Assembly (NCBI GenBank): GCA_009746045.1
Contig: RPFO01000130.1
Coordinates: 767,808-831,807, forward strand
Source: Mesostigma viride
Taxonomy: Eukaryota > Streptophyta > Mesostigmatophyceae > Mesostigmatales > Mesostigmataceae
Length of the DNA: 64,000 nucleotides
Reading direction: 5' to 3'
Shown piece by piece: positions 37,094 to 48,049 of the stretch. Position numbers and translations under genes: made by a program. The notes beneath the pieces are model-generated. The model had not been told where the DNA came from. It did not search any database and saw nothing but the letters and a program-made list of their open reading frames with translations. Every line of letters begins with the position of its first letter. Within the stretch, counting starts at the first letter, position 1.

Positions 37094-37733
37094 AACGCAC
37101 CCCCTCACCCCCACCCCACCCCACCCCACCCCACCCCACCCCACCCCACCCCACCCCACCCCACCCCACCCCACCCCACCCCACCCCACCCCACCCCACC
37201 CCACCCACCCCACCCCACCCCACCACCCACCCCACCCCACCCCACCCCACCCCACCCCACACCCACCCCACCCCACCCACCCACACCACCCCACCCCACC
37301 CCACCCCACCCCACCCCACCCCACCCCACCCCACCCCACCCCACCCCACCCCACCCACCCCACCCCACCCCACCCCACCCCACCCCACCCCACCCCACCC
37401 CACCCCACCCCACCCCACCCCACCCCACCCCACCCCACCCCACCCACCCCACCCCACCCCACCCCACCCCACCCCACCCCACCCCACCCACCCCACCCCA
37501 CCCCACCCCACCCCACCCCACCCACCCCACCCCACCCCACCCCACCCCACCCCACCCCACCCCACCCCACCCCACCCCACCCCACCCCACCCCACCCCAC
37601 CCCACCCCACCCCACCCACCCCACCCCACCCCACCCCACCCCACCCCACCCCACCCCACCCCACCCACCCCACCCCACCCCACCCCACCCCACCCACCCC
37701 ACCCCACCCCACCCCACCCCACCCCACCCCCGT
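37094..37733. repeat. CCCCA pentanucleotide array
   Basis: About 640 bp of CCCCA units with scattered 4-bp CCCA variants, about 125 units. The G-rich strand (TGGGG)n is a strong G-quadruplex former. Long HPTPP-type ORFs are periodic artefacts. It does not match the usual algal telomere unit (TTTAGGG or TTTTAGGG). Confidence 0.95.
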
Positions 37734-37739
37734 GGTGAA

Positions 37740-39802
37740 GAAGGAACACAATAACCCTCCGCGGCCACAACCGGGCCACTCAGGGCCCTGCCCCCAAGTC
37801 CATGGTTATAGAATCAATAATTACAGTTACAATATGATTCGATAGACCGGTAGATCAGCGCGCGGTCGCTGTCACCATCACCATAAGGGTGAATGCTCCA
37901 CGGCTCCCCAATGGGACTGCGTGACTAATTAATTAAGGAAGAAAGTGGCCACACTCTCATGATCCCAATACGTCATTAGCCTTGCATGCATGTGTTGGAA
38001 TTCTCAGGAAAGCCGACTGGGCGCTCATACAATGCAAACAACTGCCACTGCAATACCAGCCCGGCACCCTGCGCAGCTGTCTAGATCTCCGGTCCTTTGC
38101 GTATGCAAAGACTTTCTAGTTTCTACTACAATTGGACGGAAGATTATGGGAGTTGTGGGACTTCCTTAGTAGCGAACGGCTGAAGGCTGTGGGGAAAGGT
38201 AATGGAGATAGGAAGGGACGATGACGTTCATGATTGGGAATCCAACCAATTCAAAGTGCTGCCGTACGAAGCGTTTGACCGTTAGTAATGGAACGGATAA
38301 AACCACCTGCACATGCGTCATCCCTTTACAACCAGCGCCAGATAGTGTAGGCTGGCCGTGAGAGCTGACAATAATTATACATCGAGGTCCAATCCAGATC
38401 TCTGCAAAATTATTTGCGAAATTGTGCCAAAAAATTCATAGTTGCAATTAACGGCTATCAGGTAAACAGACGATTCTACGCCAGCGGGCAGAATACCTAG
38501 CTGTAGCGTACCGTTAGCGGGAACACGCGAACGCCCTCGAGGAAGTCATCTCACGCTGCGGTGGGGGATAGGTCCATCGTTGTAGATACCACGTATCGGG
38601 CGGGCGGGATCATGATGCCTTCCTCGTTCGTGGAATCTTTCACGGTTAGGTAAAGCAGCTGGTTGGCACCTGGGCCCTGCAGCGCGAGCATACTGCCCTC
38701 CTCATCAGATACTGCACACCATCGGCGAAGGGTTCTTGTCGGCCAAAAGAACGGCCCGACTGGCCCAGGATTTAGCATTGGGAGCGTGATTTACAAGAGA
38801 GGCGGGTCACCCCAGACGGTGACGGTCGGCGGCGGTACGGAAGCACGTCCGTGTAAGCCCTGCATGGTTGTCCTTTCCCAGCCAAGCCCGTGGCGATTTA
38901 CGAGAAGGCACCTGGATTGTCCACGACGCCATCCCTAGCAGCTATGAATCATTTACATGGCCTTCGCAGTTAATCCGTGTGCAGCCCTGAGCAAAGCATA
39001 AATTTTACTACTGCAGAGTTATGAGCCGCTGCCCCGCTGAGGCAGGGGCAAAATAGAACACAGGCTGCAAAAACCACAGGCTGAGGTAGCAATTTGAAAT
39101 AGAACATGTAGCTCCAGCACTGTTCTGTAGACGACGTCGCCAATGAGTTTTTGATTCTCCGAATTCTAGACACCCATCTCCAGAACGCTAGGTCCGTTCC
39201 ATTGTGGCATGAAAACGCGGGACGCGGTGTTACCCGGTCGAAGAAAAAACCGGGAAAGTGACAGCAACAAATTTCCCGCCGAATGGTATCCCATCCAGAG
39301 AAGTTGCATTACATTTCTTGCTACTTTCAGAATCCGTACACCGATACCGAAGCAAGCCCGCTTGTGCCGCGCGCCGCAGTATCTCCGATTTTCTATTTCG
39401 ACAGTTACGACAGACCGGCATCACGAAATGAGCTCGACACGAAATGCTGCCAACGCCCCACGACCCAAATGTGATGGCCTCGATCTGGGTACGGACAGTG
39501 ATCCATAGCCGGGCCCGAACTCCGAAGCCCGCATAAAACAGCAATTTAGAAAAGATTACGTGCGGGGCGATTATTCGTCAGGTGAAGAGGACTGAGCACT
39601 GGGACAGTGGGACTACACAATCATAACCAAACACAACATCGTCAACGCTGCATCCATTCCAGGAAGCGTCCTGGATGATGGGAACAATTTGATAAGTCGA
39701 CGTAATTGTTGCCAGTCGTTTCTTACGTTATGAAATGCTTCTGAATATTCGAGGTGGCGAGGTGTAGTCTGGAGCGCTAGTTCGGAATGCATCCGGTGTG
39801 AA
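37740..39802. other. No gene recognised; decayed LINE tail at its left edge
   Basis: At about 37845-37937 a degenerate LINE 3' end is visible: ATAGACCGGTAG, then GCTCCCCAATGGGACTGCG and TAATTAATTAAG. The remainder has only short ORFs. The minus-strand one at 38551-38778 is discussed under rejected items. Confidence 0.45.
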
Positions 39803-42496
39803 ATGGCTTTCAGGCTCGTCGCCTTGACGAGCATTTCGTACTGGTATGGCACTCAGGGGCAGGTTTTCCCGAGCGTTGAACGTATTCTAGATGAACGCTC
39901 TGGCAATCACCTAAATGGCATCAAGCACAATCCCTTGCGCCCCATACCCTGCCATCGTCGACATGGTGCCCGAGTCAGCCCGGCCCTGTGCGTTTATCCA
40001 TCCATTTTCGTGTGTGGAAGAAGAGCACGGCTGTCTCCAGACAATCCCAAGTGGGTGCGCGCGAAGGACAGGGCTACACCTCAGCAGCTCGCGTTGAATA
40101 AGAAGATCGTCGCATGCACGTCGTCCGAGCAGATACTGCAGCTCCTCGAGTCGGCGTTGGAGGAGGGGACGGACCTCAATGGAGTCAACATGGCGACCGC
40201 CGTTTCCCGCTACGCGAGAGTGGCGCGGGGCGACGCGAAGGCCGACCCCCGATTTTCCACGTTTCTGGACCTGGTCTGGGCGGAGATCAGGGAAGCGCCC
40301 GACTCCTTCCAGAGCCGACACCTGTCCAACCTGGCGCACGGGCTGGCCAAACTGGGCGGCCCGGAGGCGGAAAAAGGTCTCGCCGTCCTGGAAACAGAGA
40401 TGCTGCGGCGAGGGTGGCGGGATTTCGACCCCCAGGGTTTCTCCAACACGGCCTGGGGCTTTGCGACGGCTGGCCAGGGCAGCGTGCAGCTCTTCGAGGG
40501 CATCGAGAAGGAGCTCCTCGCGCGAAAGTTTGCCGGTTTCAACCCTCAAAACGCGGCCAACACGCTGTGGGCGTTTGCGACGGCTGGCCGCGGCGGCGCC
40601 GAGTTTTACCATGCAGCCGAGGCCATGGTCGCGCAGAGCGGGCTCGAGGGCTGCAACGCGCAGGACATTGCCAACATCCTCTGGGCGTTCGCGACGGCCG
40701 GGCGCGGGAGCGAGTCGCTCTTCTCGGTGATGGAAGTCATGATCATATCCCGCGGCCTGGACGACTTCACGCCTCAGGGTGTCTCCAACACCATCTGGGC
40801 GTTTGCAAAGGGCGGGTACCGGGGGCCGCGCATCTACGCGGCGGTCGAAGAGGAGGCCCTGGTGGGCGGTCTGTTCGGCTTCAAGCCGCAGAACATTGTC
40901 AACCTCGCGTGGGCGTTTGCGACTGCCTGCATGGGCTCCCCCGCGCTCTTCTCGGTGATCGAGTCTCGGGTCGTTGCGATGGGCACGACCCGGTTCAAGG
41001 CGCAAGAGCTGGCCAACCTGCTCTGGGCGTTTGCGACCGCGGGACACCCTGGCAGGGCGCTCTTTGCCGCCGTGGAGGCCGGGCTTACCCCCGAGTCAAT
41101 GGCGTCGTTCAACCTGCAGAACTGCGCCAACGCGCTGTGGGCGTTTGCGGTCGCAGACAGGTGTCACCGCCCGGTCACGCGCACGCTCATGGACAAGGCG
41201 CTCAGCTATGTCGCGTGGGATATGCCGGTGGAGAACCTGGTCCAGCTGGCGCAGTTTGTGCTGGCGGCAGGGTACACGGCCCACCCTGGTAGGCCTCGCG
41301 GGGACGGGGATGCCCCTGCCTCCCTCCCTGGGCTCTTCAACGGGCATTCTTCCTCACGCAGGGTTGGAAGTTACGCCTCGTCGGAAAGGGTGGGTTCCCC
41401 TAGCTCCAACAACCGCTTGAATGGTGAGAATGGAGGGCAAGCGGCCCATGGCCCTAACCACCAGGCCTCCCACCCGTTGAGTGGGGACAACGGCGGTCAA
41501 GCGCGTGCTACGGCCGGGTACACCTCGCAGGGGGGGGAGCCACACGTTGTCGCCAGAGACCCTGCGGGGGGCAGCAGGGGCCATCCTGTGGGGCGTCGGG
41601 GCGAGGAGGCTGTTTATAGCGGCAGCGCGCGCAACGGGTACCACGTGAAGGGGGCGCGGATCAACGGGAGGGATGTCTCGGCACATGCCGGCGGGGAGGG
41701 ACTGTTGATGATGCCCGCCCGTGGTGACGCAGGTACCGCCGCCATTGCCAGCAGCAGCGGCAGCGCCACCGCCACCGGCAGGGATGTGATAATTGGAAGC
41801 AGTGGAGGCAGCGAAGTCGGCAGCGGCCTAGGCAGCAGTGAAAGCACGAGCAGTAATAGAATTAATGGCAGCAGCAGCGTTGGCGGGGACATTCGCAGGG
41901 AAGGGAGTGGGGAGGGGCGCATGGACAGGGGTAGGGAGGGGCATGGGGAGCTGGAGCAAGACAGGGAGCTTGACGGCATGGCGGCAGCGTTGGTGCTGGA
42001 GGCGGTGCGCACGGCCACGGAGAGGGGTCGTATCCCCTCCCCACCTTCCTCTCGCCTGCACCAGGAGGTGTCCGGCGTGCTAACGGACATGGCCATCCAG
42101 CACACAAACGAGCTGCCACTGTTTGGGGGCGTGTACTATGTGGACATTGCGGTGGCGGGCAAGATCGCGGTGGAGGTGGACGGGCCGTGCCATTTTAGGG
42201 GGGGGCCGCAGGCGCTCTCAGGCGACATCACGTCAACCACGGCGCTCAAGCGGCGGTTGCTGGAACAAGGGGGGTGGACGATCCTCTCTGTGCCCTATTT
42301 CGAGTGGACCATGCTGAGTGACAGCGGTCAGAAGCAGCGGTACATGCGGGGGAAGCTGGTGGGGTGCGGCGCGGGGGCGTTGGTTGGGGGGGTGGCGGCT
42401 GGGGGCGGTGCGAATGGCGCGGGTGGGGCACCCATGCGCCTGCAGGGTGGTGGGGAGGCGAGGAGGTCGCCTGCGGCGGAGCTGGCCCAGGAATAG
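39803..42496 (+). CDS. OPR-type organellar RNA-binding protein with C-terminal RAP domain
   Basis: 897 residues, no intron seen. Octotricopeptide-repeat proteins bind organelle RNAs base by base and control their stability, splicing or translation; the family is greatly expanded in green algae. Residues about 180-460 hold seven or more repeats of 36-38 residues. Each has the hallmark (N/T)xxWAFA: NTAWGFATAG, NTLWAFATAG, NILWAFATAG, NTIWAFAKGG, NLAWAFATAC, NLLWAFATAG, NALWAFAVAD. A Gly/Ser-rich, low-complexity linker of about 240 residues follows. The RAP domain (about 775-855) contains YYVDIAVAGKIAVEVDGPCHF and later LLEQGGWTILSVPYFEW, typical of its nuclease-like fold. The N-terminal 75 residues are Arg-rich with few acids and fit an organelle leader. 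The ATG at 39803 is the first in frame. The RNA target is unknown. Confidence 0.9.
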   Translation: MAFRLVALTSISYWYGTQGQVFPSVERILDERSGNHLNGIKHNPLRPIPCHRRHGARVSPALCVYPSIFVCGRRARLSPDNPKWVRAKDRATPQQLALNKKIVACTSSEQILQLLESALEEGTDLNGVNMATAVSRYARVARGDAKADPRFSTFLDLVWAEIREAPDSFQSRHLSNLAHGLAKLGGPEAEKGLAVLETEMLRRGWRDFDPQGFSNTAWGFATAGQGSVQLFEGIEKELLARKFAGFNPQNAANTLWAFATAGRGGAEFYHAAEAMVAQSGLEGCNAQDIANILWAFATAGRGSESLFSVMEVMIISRGLDDFTPQGVSNTIWAFAKGGYRGPRIYAAVEEEALVGGLFGFKPQNIVNLAWAFATACMGSPALFSVIESRVVAMGTTRFKAQELANLLWAFATAGHPGRALFAAVEAGLTPESMASFNLQNCANALWAFAVADRCHRPVTRTLMDKALSYVAWDMPVENLVQLAQFVLAAGYTAHPGRPRGDGDAPASLPGLFNGHSSSRRVGSYASSERVGSPSSNNRLNGENGGQAAHGPNHQASHPLSGDNGGQARATAGYTSQGGEPHVVARDPAGGSRGHPVGRRGEEAVYSGSARNGYHVKGARINGRDVSAHAGGEGLLMMPARGDAGTAAIASSSGSATATGRDVIIGSSGGSEVGSGLGSSESTSSNRINGSSSVGGDIRREGSGEGRMDRGREGHGELEQDRELDGMAAALVLEAVRTATERGRIPSPPSSRLHQEVSGVLTDMAIQHTNELPLFGGVYYVDIAVAGKIAVEVDGPCHFRGGPQALSGDITSTTALKRRLLEQGGWTILSVPYFEWTMLSDSGQKQRYMRGKLVGCGAGALVGGVAAGGGANGAGGAPMRLQGGGEARRSPAAELAQE

Positions 42497-42589
42497 CAGG
42501 TCCCTTCAATTGATTGATTCCATTAAAGTGAGGTCTGATTCCTGGCAAGTGGATAGCGGTTAGAACCCGAGTTACGCCATTTTTCATTC

Positions 42590-42995
42590 ATTCATTCATT
42601 AATTAAGAAGACAACTCGTTGGGAGCTTATGTAACACATAGCCCTGAGAGGGGGCATATGGTTTCTAACACATTCTGAGCTACAACCTGCAGGTGGGGGG
42701 ATGTAAACCGCCACCTACTCCGGGTGCACAAGGTGCACCTGCACCACCATGATTAAAAATTAAATTAAATTGTAACATATCTCCGTTGGGAGTACATGTA
42801 GCGCATATCCCTGGAATATGTGCTACATGATCTCCCAAATGAGGCATGTTATAATTTATTTTAATTTAATATTAATATCCCTGAGAAGGGACATTTCATT
42901 TTTAATACATTCTGGGCTACTTCCTGCAAGGGTAGGGTGTAAACTACACCTGCTCTGGGTGCACAACGTGCACCGGCACCACTATGTATTCCAGC
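42590..42995 (-). mobile_element. Stacked 3' ends of family b elements
   Basis: Three minus-strand family-b 3' ends lie in series. Each has a version of the b 3' UTR (CTACTTCCTGCAAGGGT and a GGTGCAC ... GTGCACC motif in plus orientation) and a different AT-rich tail: (CATT)n near 42585-42600, TTAAATTAAATT near 42763, and TTTAATTTAATATTAATA near 42860. The pattern fits repeated insertion of an element into the tail of an older relative. They begin only about 95 bp after the stop codon of the OPR gene. Confidence 0.7.
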
Positions 42996-43006
42996 ATGGA
43001 AGGCGC

Positions 43007-45013
43007 AGGCAAAGAGGAGGCGGCGGTGTCGGATGGTATGGGTGACAACCTTGCTACGAAAAATGGCTGACGACGGTATGGCTGACGGCGGAGCTCAGAT
43101 CTTTTGCGTCTGAGCCCCAAATTCGGTCAGACCACTTGCATTCGATGCGCCTTTCTAAGACGCACTTGCCAGTATAAACGGTTACGGCTGCCACGCAGTA
43201 TAGACAAAGTTCCGCACGTGACCAGCTATGACGACTACCAAAGCAAAACGAGGGCTGGAAAAGGAGCTGGCACAGCTTCCCAGCGCCCAGCCCAACCCTC
43301 TCGCCCTCGCCATTGTTCAGCCGACAGGCTTACCCGCCAAACCCTCGCCAAGCGCCTCGCCTGAGCCCAAGAAACCCTGCCACGATCGCAAATGGCGCCA
43401 GTTCCTCCCCGGCGACCGAGACTTCTCCCTCACCGTGTGGCAAGAGTTGTCGCCGCCGGAATGCATTGAGGTTCTCCAGTTCCTCGAACAGGAGCGGAAG
43501 CTCTTCGTGCCCAGGAAGGGGGCGGCTATCGACTACAATGGAGACATGTCCTGGCTCTATGCTTTGAACGAAGTACAACAACGCCTGATTATCTTGACCA
43601 GCCAATTCCAGATCCGCCTCGGCGACATCACCAGAACGCTCCGCACCCCAGCCCCCGCACAGCCGGCAGCCCCATCGGCTTCCTCCCTCGGCAAGGATGA
43701 CATCCGCGCAGTGCTGGAGGAGCACGTGACCTGGCCGCTGGCCGAGCAGCTGACATCGCTGAACACCACGCTCAACAAGGTCGAGGCCCGGGTCTCCAAC
43801 GTGGAAACCAAGGTCGTCCACAAGCTACAACCCCAGTTCACGGCGCTACACACCACGGCGCAGGCTTCGGAAACGCATGCTGCACTTGTCTCTCGCCTTA
43901 ACCAGGTGGAGGGCAAGTGTGGCGTGCTCCTGAAGAAGCTTGAGGCCATCACCGCCCACACCGAGGCCCTGGCCACACAGGTCCCCAAGATAGCGGAGCA
44001 GACGGCCATGGTCATTGCATCCCAGCCACCCCGGCAGGATGCTGGCGACCTCCCGCCGCTCTCCTACGCGGACCTGCTGCGGTCAGCGACCGCCTCCACC
44101 ACCGACGCCATCGCCACAAAGCTCCAGGAGCTGGAGGACCACCGCCAGGCCCAGCAACGGGAGGTCACCGACCGCGCTCGCCGTGAGTGCCGAGTGGTGC
44201 TACGTCGCTTCCCCCAGAAGCCAGGTGAGACGTCAACCTCTCTTGCTGACGAGCTCAAGAACCAGCTTCTTACCCTCATGGGCCTGGTAGGTGAGGTAGA
44301 ACTGCGTGGGTGCCACCGCCCCTTCCCCACTCACGGGACAAGGCGGCCCCCCCACCAGTCCTACTCACCTTCCCCTCCCCTGAGGATAAGCAGCGGTTCC
44401 TCTCTCGTCGCAAGCGGTTGCACGACCTCACCTGGACGCTGGATGACGACCTCACCCCCGCTCAGCAACAGCAGCGACGCGACCTGTGGCCGGAATACCT
44501 CCGCCATAAGCAGGACCCCCAGAAGCCCAAGGTGTACTGGAGGGGCGGGGACCTGATGATCAACCACAAGATGTGGACGCCCCCAGCGGGCTAGAATAGC
44601 AATAGCCCTAGCTTGTAACCATTGGCGTCACTGCCGCTAAGGCAGCCATGCCTAGAATGTTGCCTAGCTGTGCCAACACACCTAGTCACGTGCCGCCAAC
44701 GCACGGTACACAACCAGCCATAGCCTTAGCCTAGTCCTAGTACAGCCATGCTACGCCCTGGCTATGTTCAGATTACTTGCCCACGCTCCTTGCTATGATA
44801 TGCTCACATGGGTCTTATTGCACCCACAGTTTGCCGGATCGTTAGCCTGTCCTTTTAGCTAGCCGCGCCCGATTGCAGCTGTGGCATGCCTTTGGCATGA
44901 AGGAGACTGGGGGTCTCTGCCCTTTCTCCTGTAGTGCACACACAGGGATTAAAAGCACTTCGGTGCTCCGTGACTCCCCAACGGGAGCACGAGTTTAATT
45001 AATTAATTAATTA
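43007..45013 (+). mobile_element. ORF1-only LINE relative, family a, full length
   Basis: 2007 bp flanked by an 11-bp TSD, ATGGAAGGCGC (42996-43006 and 45014-45024). Order: 5' leader (GGCTGACGGCGGAGCTCA, CTTTCTAAGACGCAC), a single ORF1-type gene (43228-44594), a 3' UTR of about 350 bp, the hairpin CTCCCCAACGGGAG, and a TTAA-type tail. There is no endonuclease or RT and no room for one. The host sequence interrupted by the TSD is itself a family-b 3' UTR, so this is an insertion within an insertion. Confidence 0.9.
43228..44594 (+). pseudogene. ORF1 protein of family a (coiled coil, RNA-binding)
   Basis: The ORF starts at the ATG at 43228 (MTTTKAKRGLEKELAQL) and stays open to about 44320. There one shift moves the reading to the frame ending at 44594 (LPHSRDKAAPPPV then LTFPSPEDKQRFLSRRKRL). 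Read together: a basic, disordered N-terminal region; a heptad-rich coiled coil at about residues 150-250 (AEQLTSLNTTLNKVEARVSN, LNQVEGKCGVLLKKLEAI); ADLLRSATASTTDAIATKLQ; an RRM-like part (ECRVVLRRFPQ ... LMGLVGEVELRGCHR); and a C-terminal domain DDDLTPAQQQQRRDLWPEYL, VYWRGGDLMINHK. This order matches L1-type ORF1p, an RNA chaperone that coats LINE RNA. Stop at 44594. The single frameshift lies in a C-rich stretch and could be an error. Confidence 0.85.
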
Positions 45014-45024
45014 ATGGAAGGCGC

Positions 45025-45660
45025 GGACATAGGGTGGAAGATCATCATGGGTTTACAAACAATAGCATTTGAGGGCATGGCTTCTCAGCAGAGAGTGGCT
45101 CTCTGCATAGGCAGAGCTTGGCTAAATTCTTAATACATCATCCGTGGAGAGTCCCATTATAGGCGCACATGCGCATATATAGGCTTGAGCCACATGCTAA
45201 GCTAAGCCTGACTGTAATCTACACTACTGCTATGTTCCCTAGACTGGGGTTGCTGGGGTGGCAGGGGGCGCCTGCATGCCATGGCTTGTGGTCGACGTGG
45301 ATCGGACCGCTCCGCCCTCGACAGTATACCGGTTTCCCCCCTGCGCGGTCTGCCGGAGCTGGAGGTAGGTCGGCCATAGCTCCCGTCGCCGCTGTTGCTG
45401 TGCCAGGGCCAAGTCGTCGTCCAGCGTGTAGGAAGTCCCCGAGAGCTTCTTGCGGCATTTAACGACAGCTTATATCCACCATATACTCAAAGGTGAGGAG
45501 CCGGGGAGCCAGGCTAGCCTTACCCCGAGCGCGGGGAAGACGGACAGCGCCGACATCCGCAGCTCACCAGTGAGTTGCATGGGGGTAAGCATGTCGCGCT
45601 TAAACGCTATGGCAAGAGACTCCGAGTTCTCACCTGCCGGCTGGTCGAAGTGATTGACGA
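45025..45660 (-). mobile_element. Family b, copy 2 (minus, interrupted by family a)
   Basis: It continues the b sequence broken at 42995-45024. The 3' UTR words CTCAGCAGAGAG and ATAGGC occur, and from 45235 the ORF1 C-terminal part reads on the minus strand (GGKPVY, VDHKPWHAGAP) like the complete copy at 57003 (GQPVYWKG, VGHKPWQATPA). It ends near 45660, so this copy is 5'-truncated. Confidence 0.75.
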
Positions 45661-46338
45661 CTGATGACGACCATGACGATCTATGACCACCATGATGTAT
45701 CATACCTAAAAGGCCTGGCATGGGGTGGAAGATTATTATGGGCGCTAGGCAATGCATTACACCAGCGCATGCATCACTCACGAGCCACGAGCCGACCGGT
45801 AGCCATGGCTGACGGCGGAGCTCATAAGTTTCACGTTTGAGCACCGAATTCGGCTGTGAATATCACGATCGCTTCGTCTTTCTATATATAAGACGCACAT
45901 GCTGATATGATTTCCCGACCGAAGCTATCACGCAATATATGGTGAGCAAACGCTCCTCCGCGCAACGCCGCAGCCTGGCGGCTGCGCTCGGCCCTGCAAA
46001 TACGTCTGCAGCTCCGGCTGCAGCTTCGCCCTCCGGCCCAGAAGGCAGCGGCGCCACTAGCCATGCAAGCCCTAGTGGTCGCTCAGCCCTCCAGGCTCAC
46101 CTCGCCCGCAGCGTCGCCTGAGCCCAAGCGCAGTCGCCCTGCCGAGCCGACCTGGGAAGCGTTCGACTTTGACGCCAGCCAGCCCGGCTTTTTTGACAAG
46201 CTCACCCACGACAGGATCCTGAGCTGCGTGTTCTGGGGATCAACCGCCTCGCTTATTGAACTGTGCAAGCAGCTCCTCCACCAGGGTCGCCTCGTCAATG
46301 CTTTCTTTCAGAACCGCCCATTCGACTACATCTTCACC

Positions 46339-46691
46339 AGTAATGACTGACTAGCTAGACCTTTTCAGTGGTTTCCCATTTGCGGGTATTTCCTCGTAAA
46401 TGGCGGGGAGAGCGATCGCAGCAATGGTGCTTACCCCTAGACACTCCCGGCCAGAGGCTCGAAACACATGCACGCCCTGATCAAGCTAGCTGTTTCCGGC
46501 CCCACCGTCTAGGTCATCTAGTCGCTCTACACGTAAGCCAGCCATAATTTCAATGCACAAGGCTACACGCTTCCATCACCATTCATATTCATCATCCTGA
46601 ACGACTCGAACACGCGGACAAGATAACGGCAGGCTCGAGCTACCGTGGTCCGGATTCCCCCGATTTCTGGCCTGCGCTGGTTGTCTCCTTG
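46339..46691 (+). mobile_element. 's' element, longest copy, 11-bp TSD
   Basis: 353 bp inserted in family b ORF1 with the perfect TSD ACATCTTCACC (46328-46338 and 46692-46702). It ends CTGCGCTGGTTGTCTCCTTG. No ORF, no A-rich or AT-repeat tail, no obvious Pol III boxes. Presumed SINE-like passenger of LINE machinery. Confidence 0.85.
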
Positions 46692-47059
46692 ACATCTTCA
46701 CCGCCCCCCGCCCCCGACTGCAGATATTCGCCCTCTTCTTCCTCCTTGCATGGACGCTCTGGACATCGAGGAGCTCTGGCCGGCCCCTCCAGCCCATCAC
46801 CACCACCTTGACCGAATCCTCCATCCGCTCACTCCTTAAGGAGGCCCTCGAGCAGCACATGGCCCCTCTCGCCGCAGATGTGGCGGCCAATGGCAGCACG
46901 TTGACTGCCGAGCTCCCCCTCCTCTCCACCATCTCCACCGCCACCTCCACCCTCCTCGACTCCTCCACCGCCATGCACCCCCACCTCCGCCGCCATCACC
47001 GCCTAGCTCTGCGACATCGACCAGCGCCTCAAGGACAATGCCATCGCCATTGAGGTCCT

Positions 47060-47609
47060 TACGCCAGTACCGGCCCTGTGGCGCAAGCCCCTGGGCAAGA
47101 TCGAGAAACAGGACCTGTTCAAGGTCCTCGTCCTTCCTGTTCTCACGTATGGAGCCGAGACGTGGACCCTCACCGCCGACCTGGCCCGCAAGCTGGACGG
47201 CGCGGTCACCAGCATGCTGCGTTCCATTTTCAGAGTAGGATATGCTGCTCATGTCCGCAATGACGGGACCTGTATCAGGGCATGCCCTATATCACCAGCA
47301 CCATTAAGCATCGACGCCTGCAGCTAGTAGGACACCTAGCTCGCACCAACCAGGTAGACACCTCACGTGGCCCCCCCGCAGGACTGCGACCAGCCCAGCC
47401 TGGCCGGCACCTCCTGCCGTGGGCTGGGCCCAGTGATGTTAGACGCCGCAAGGCCCGCACCTTCAAAGAACAGCTAGTAGAGGACATGGGGGGCCTATGC
47501 CTCTCCGTGATTAGACCGGTAGGACTGTTTGCACCCATCCATCCATCCATCAGGGTTAATGCTCCGCGACTCCCCAACGGGAGCACGAGTCTAATTAATT
47601 AATTAATTA
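47060..47609 (+). mobile_element. LINE 3' fragment, 11-bp TSD
   Basis: 550 bp. It starts inside the RT thumb (ALWRKPLGKIEKQDLFKVLV, YGAETWTLTADLARKLDG) and runs through the LINE C terminus (LVGHLARTNQVDTSRGPPAG) to the hairpin and (TTAA)n tail. The TSD ATTGAGGTCCT is at 47049-47059 and 47610-47620. Removing it restores ORF1 of family b across the junction, in line with 57640-57660 in copy 1. Confidence 0.92.
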
Positions 47610-48049
47610 ATTGAGGTCCTGCAATGAAACACCGCAGGCCTCACCGCCCAGGCGGTGAAGGACATTGCCGCCAAGCCAGCCCTCGCTGGCCCGGCTGGCG
47701 ATGCTCCTCCCACCCAGACCTGGGCGGACATGCTTAAGCAACACACCACCTCCACCACCTCCGCCGTTGCAGCACGGCAGCTCCAGCAGCAGAAGCTCGA
47801 CCTCCGCGAGGAGGCCGAGCTCGCCAAGCGCAGCCTTAACGTCATACTCAAGAACTTCGACATGGAGGAAGGTGAGAATTCCGAGAAGCTTGCACGTGCG
47901 TTTGAGAGCAAAATCCTTGATTGCATGCCGGGGCCTTCTTGGTGAGATTAAGCTGATCGCCCACCGCCTTCCCCGCGCGCGGGGTAAGGCTGGGGCGCCC
48001 CCGCTTCTTCTCATCTAAGAGCCCAGCGGACAAGATTTCGTTTCTCAGG

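Larger units (their letters stand above)
45775..48045 (+). mobile_element. Family b, copy 3 (plus, with two younger insertions)
   Basis: Plus-strand b element. It has the 5' leader (GCCATGGCTGACGGCGGAGC at about 45804, CTTTCTATATATAAGACGCAC), then the ORF1 start at 45939 (VSKRSSAQRRSLAAALGPAN). ORF1 is interrupted by an 's' copy (46339-46691) and by a LINE 3' end (47060-47609), then continues with VKDIAAKPALAG ... TWADMLKQHTTSTTSAVAA to about 48045, where similarity to the intact copy stops. With both insertions and one TSD of each removed, it aligns along copy 1. ORF1 is non-functional. Confidence 0.85.

Noticed and set aside
37094-37733. Interstitial telomere
   Set aside because: The CCCCA unit does not match CCCTAAA or CCCTAAAA and no such words are nearby.
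36900-37845. Long HPTPP and GGVGW ORFs
   Set aside because: Artefacts of the CCCCA array; every frame on both strands is open.
38551-38778. 75-codon minus ORF ending ARYVVSTTMDLSPTAA
   Set aside because: The part GSMLALQGPGANQLLYLTVK looks protein-like and could be a last exon, but I cannot recognise a family or find convincing partner exons.
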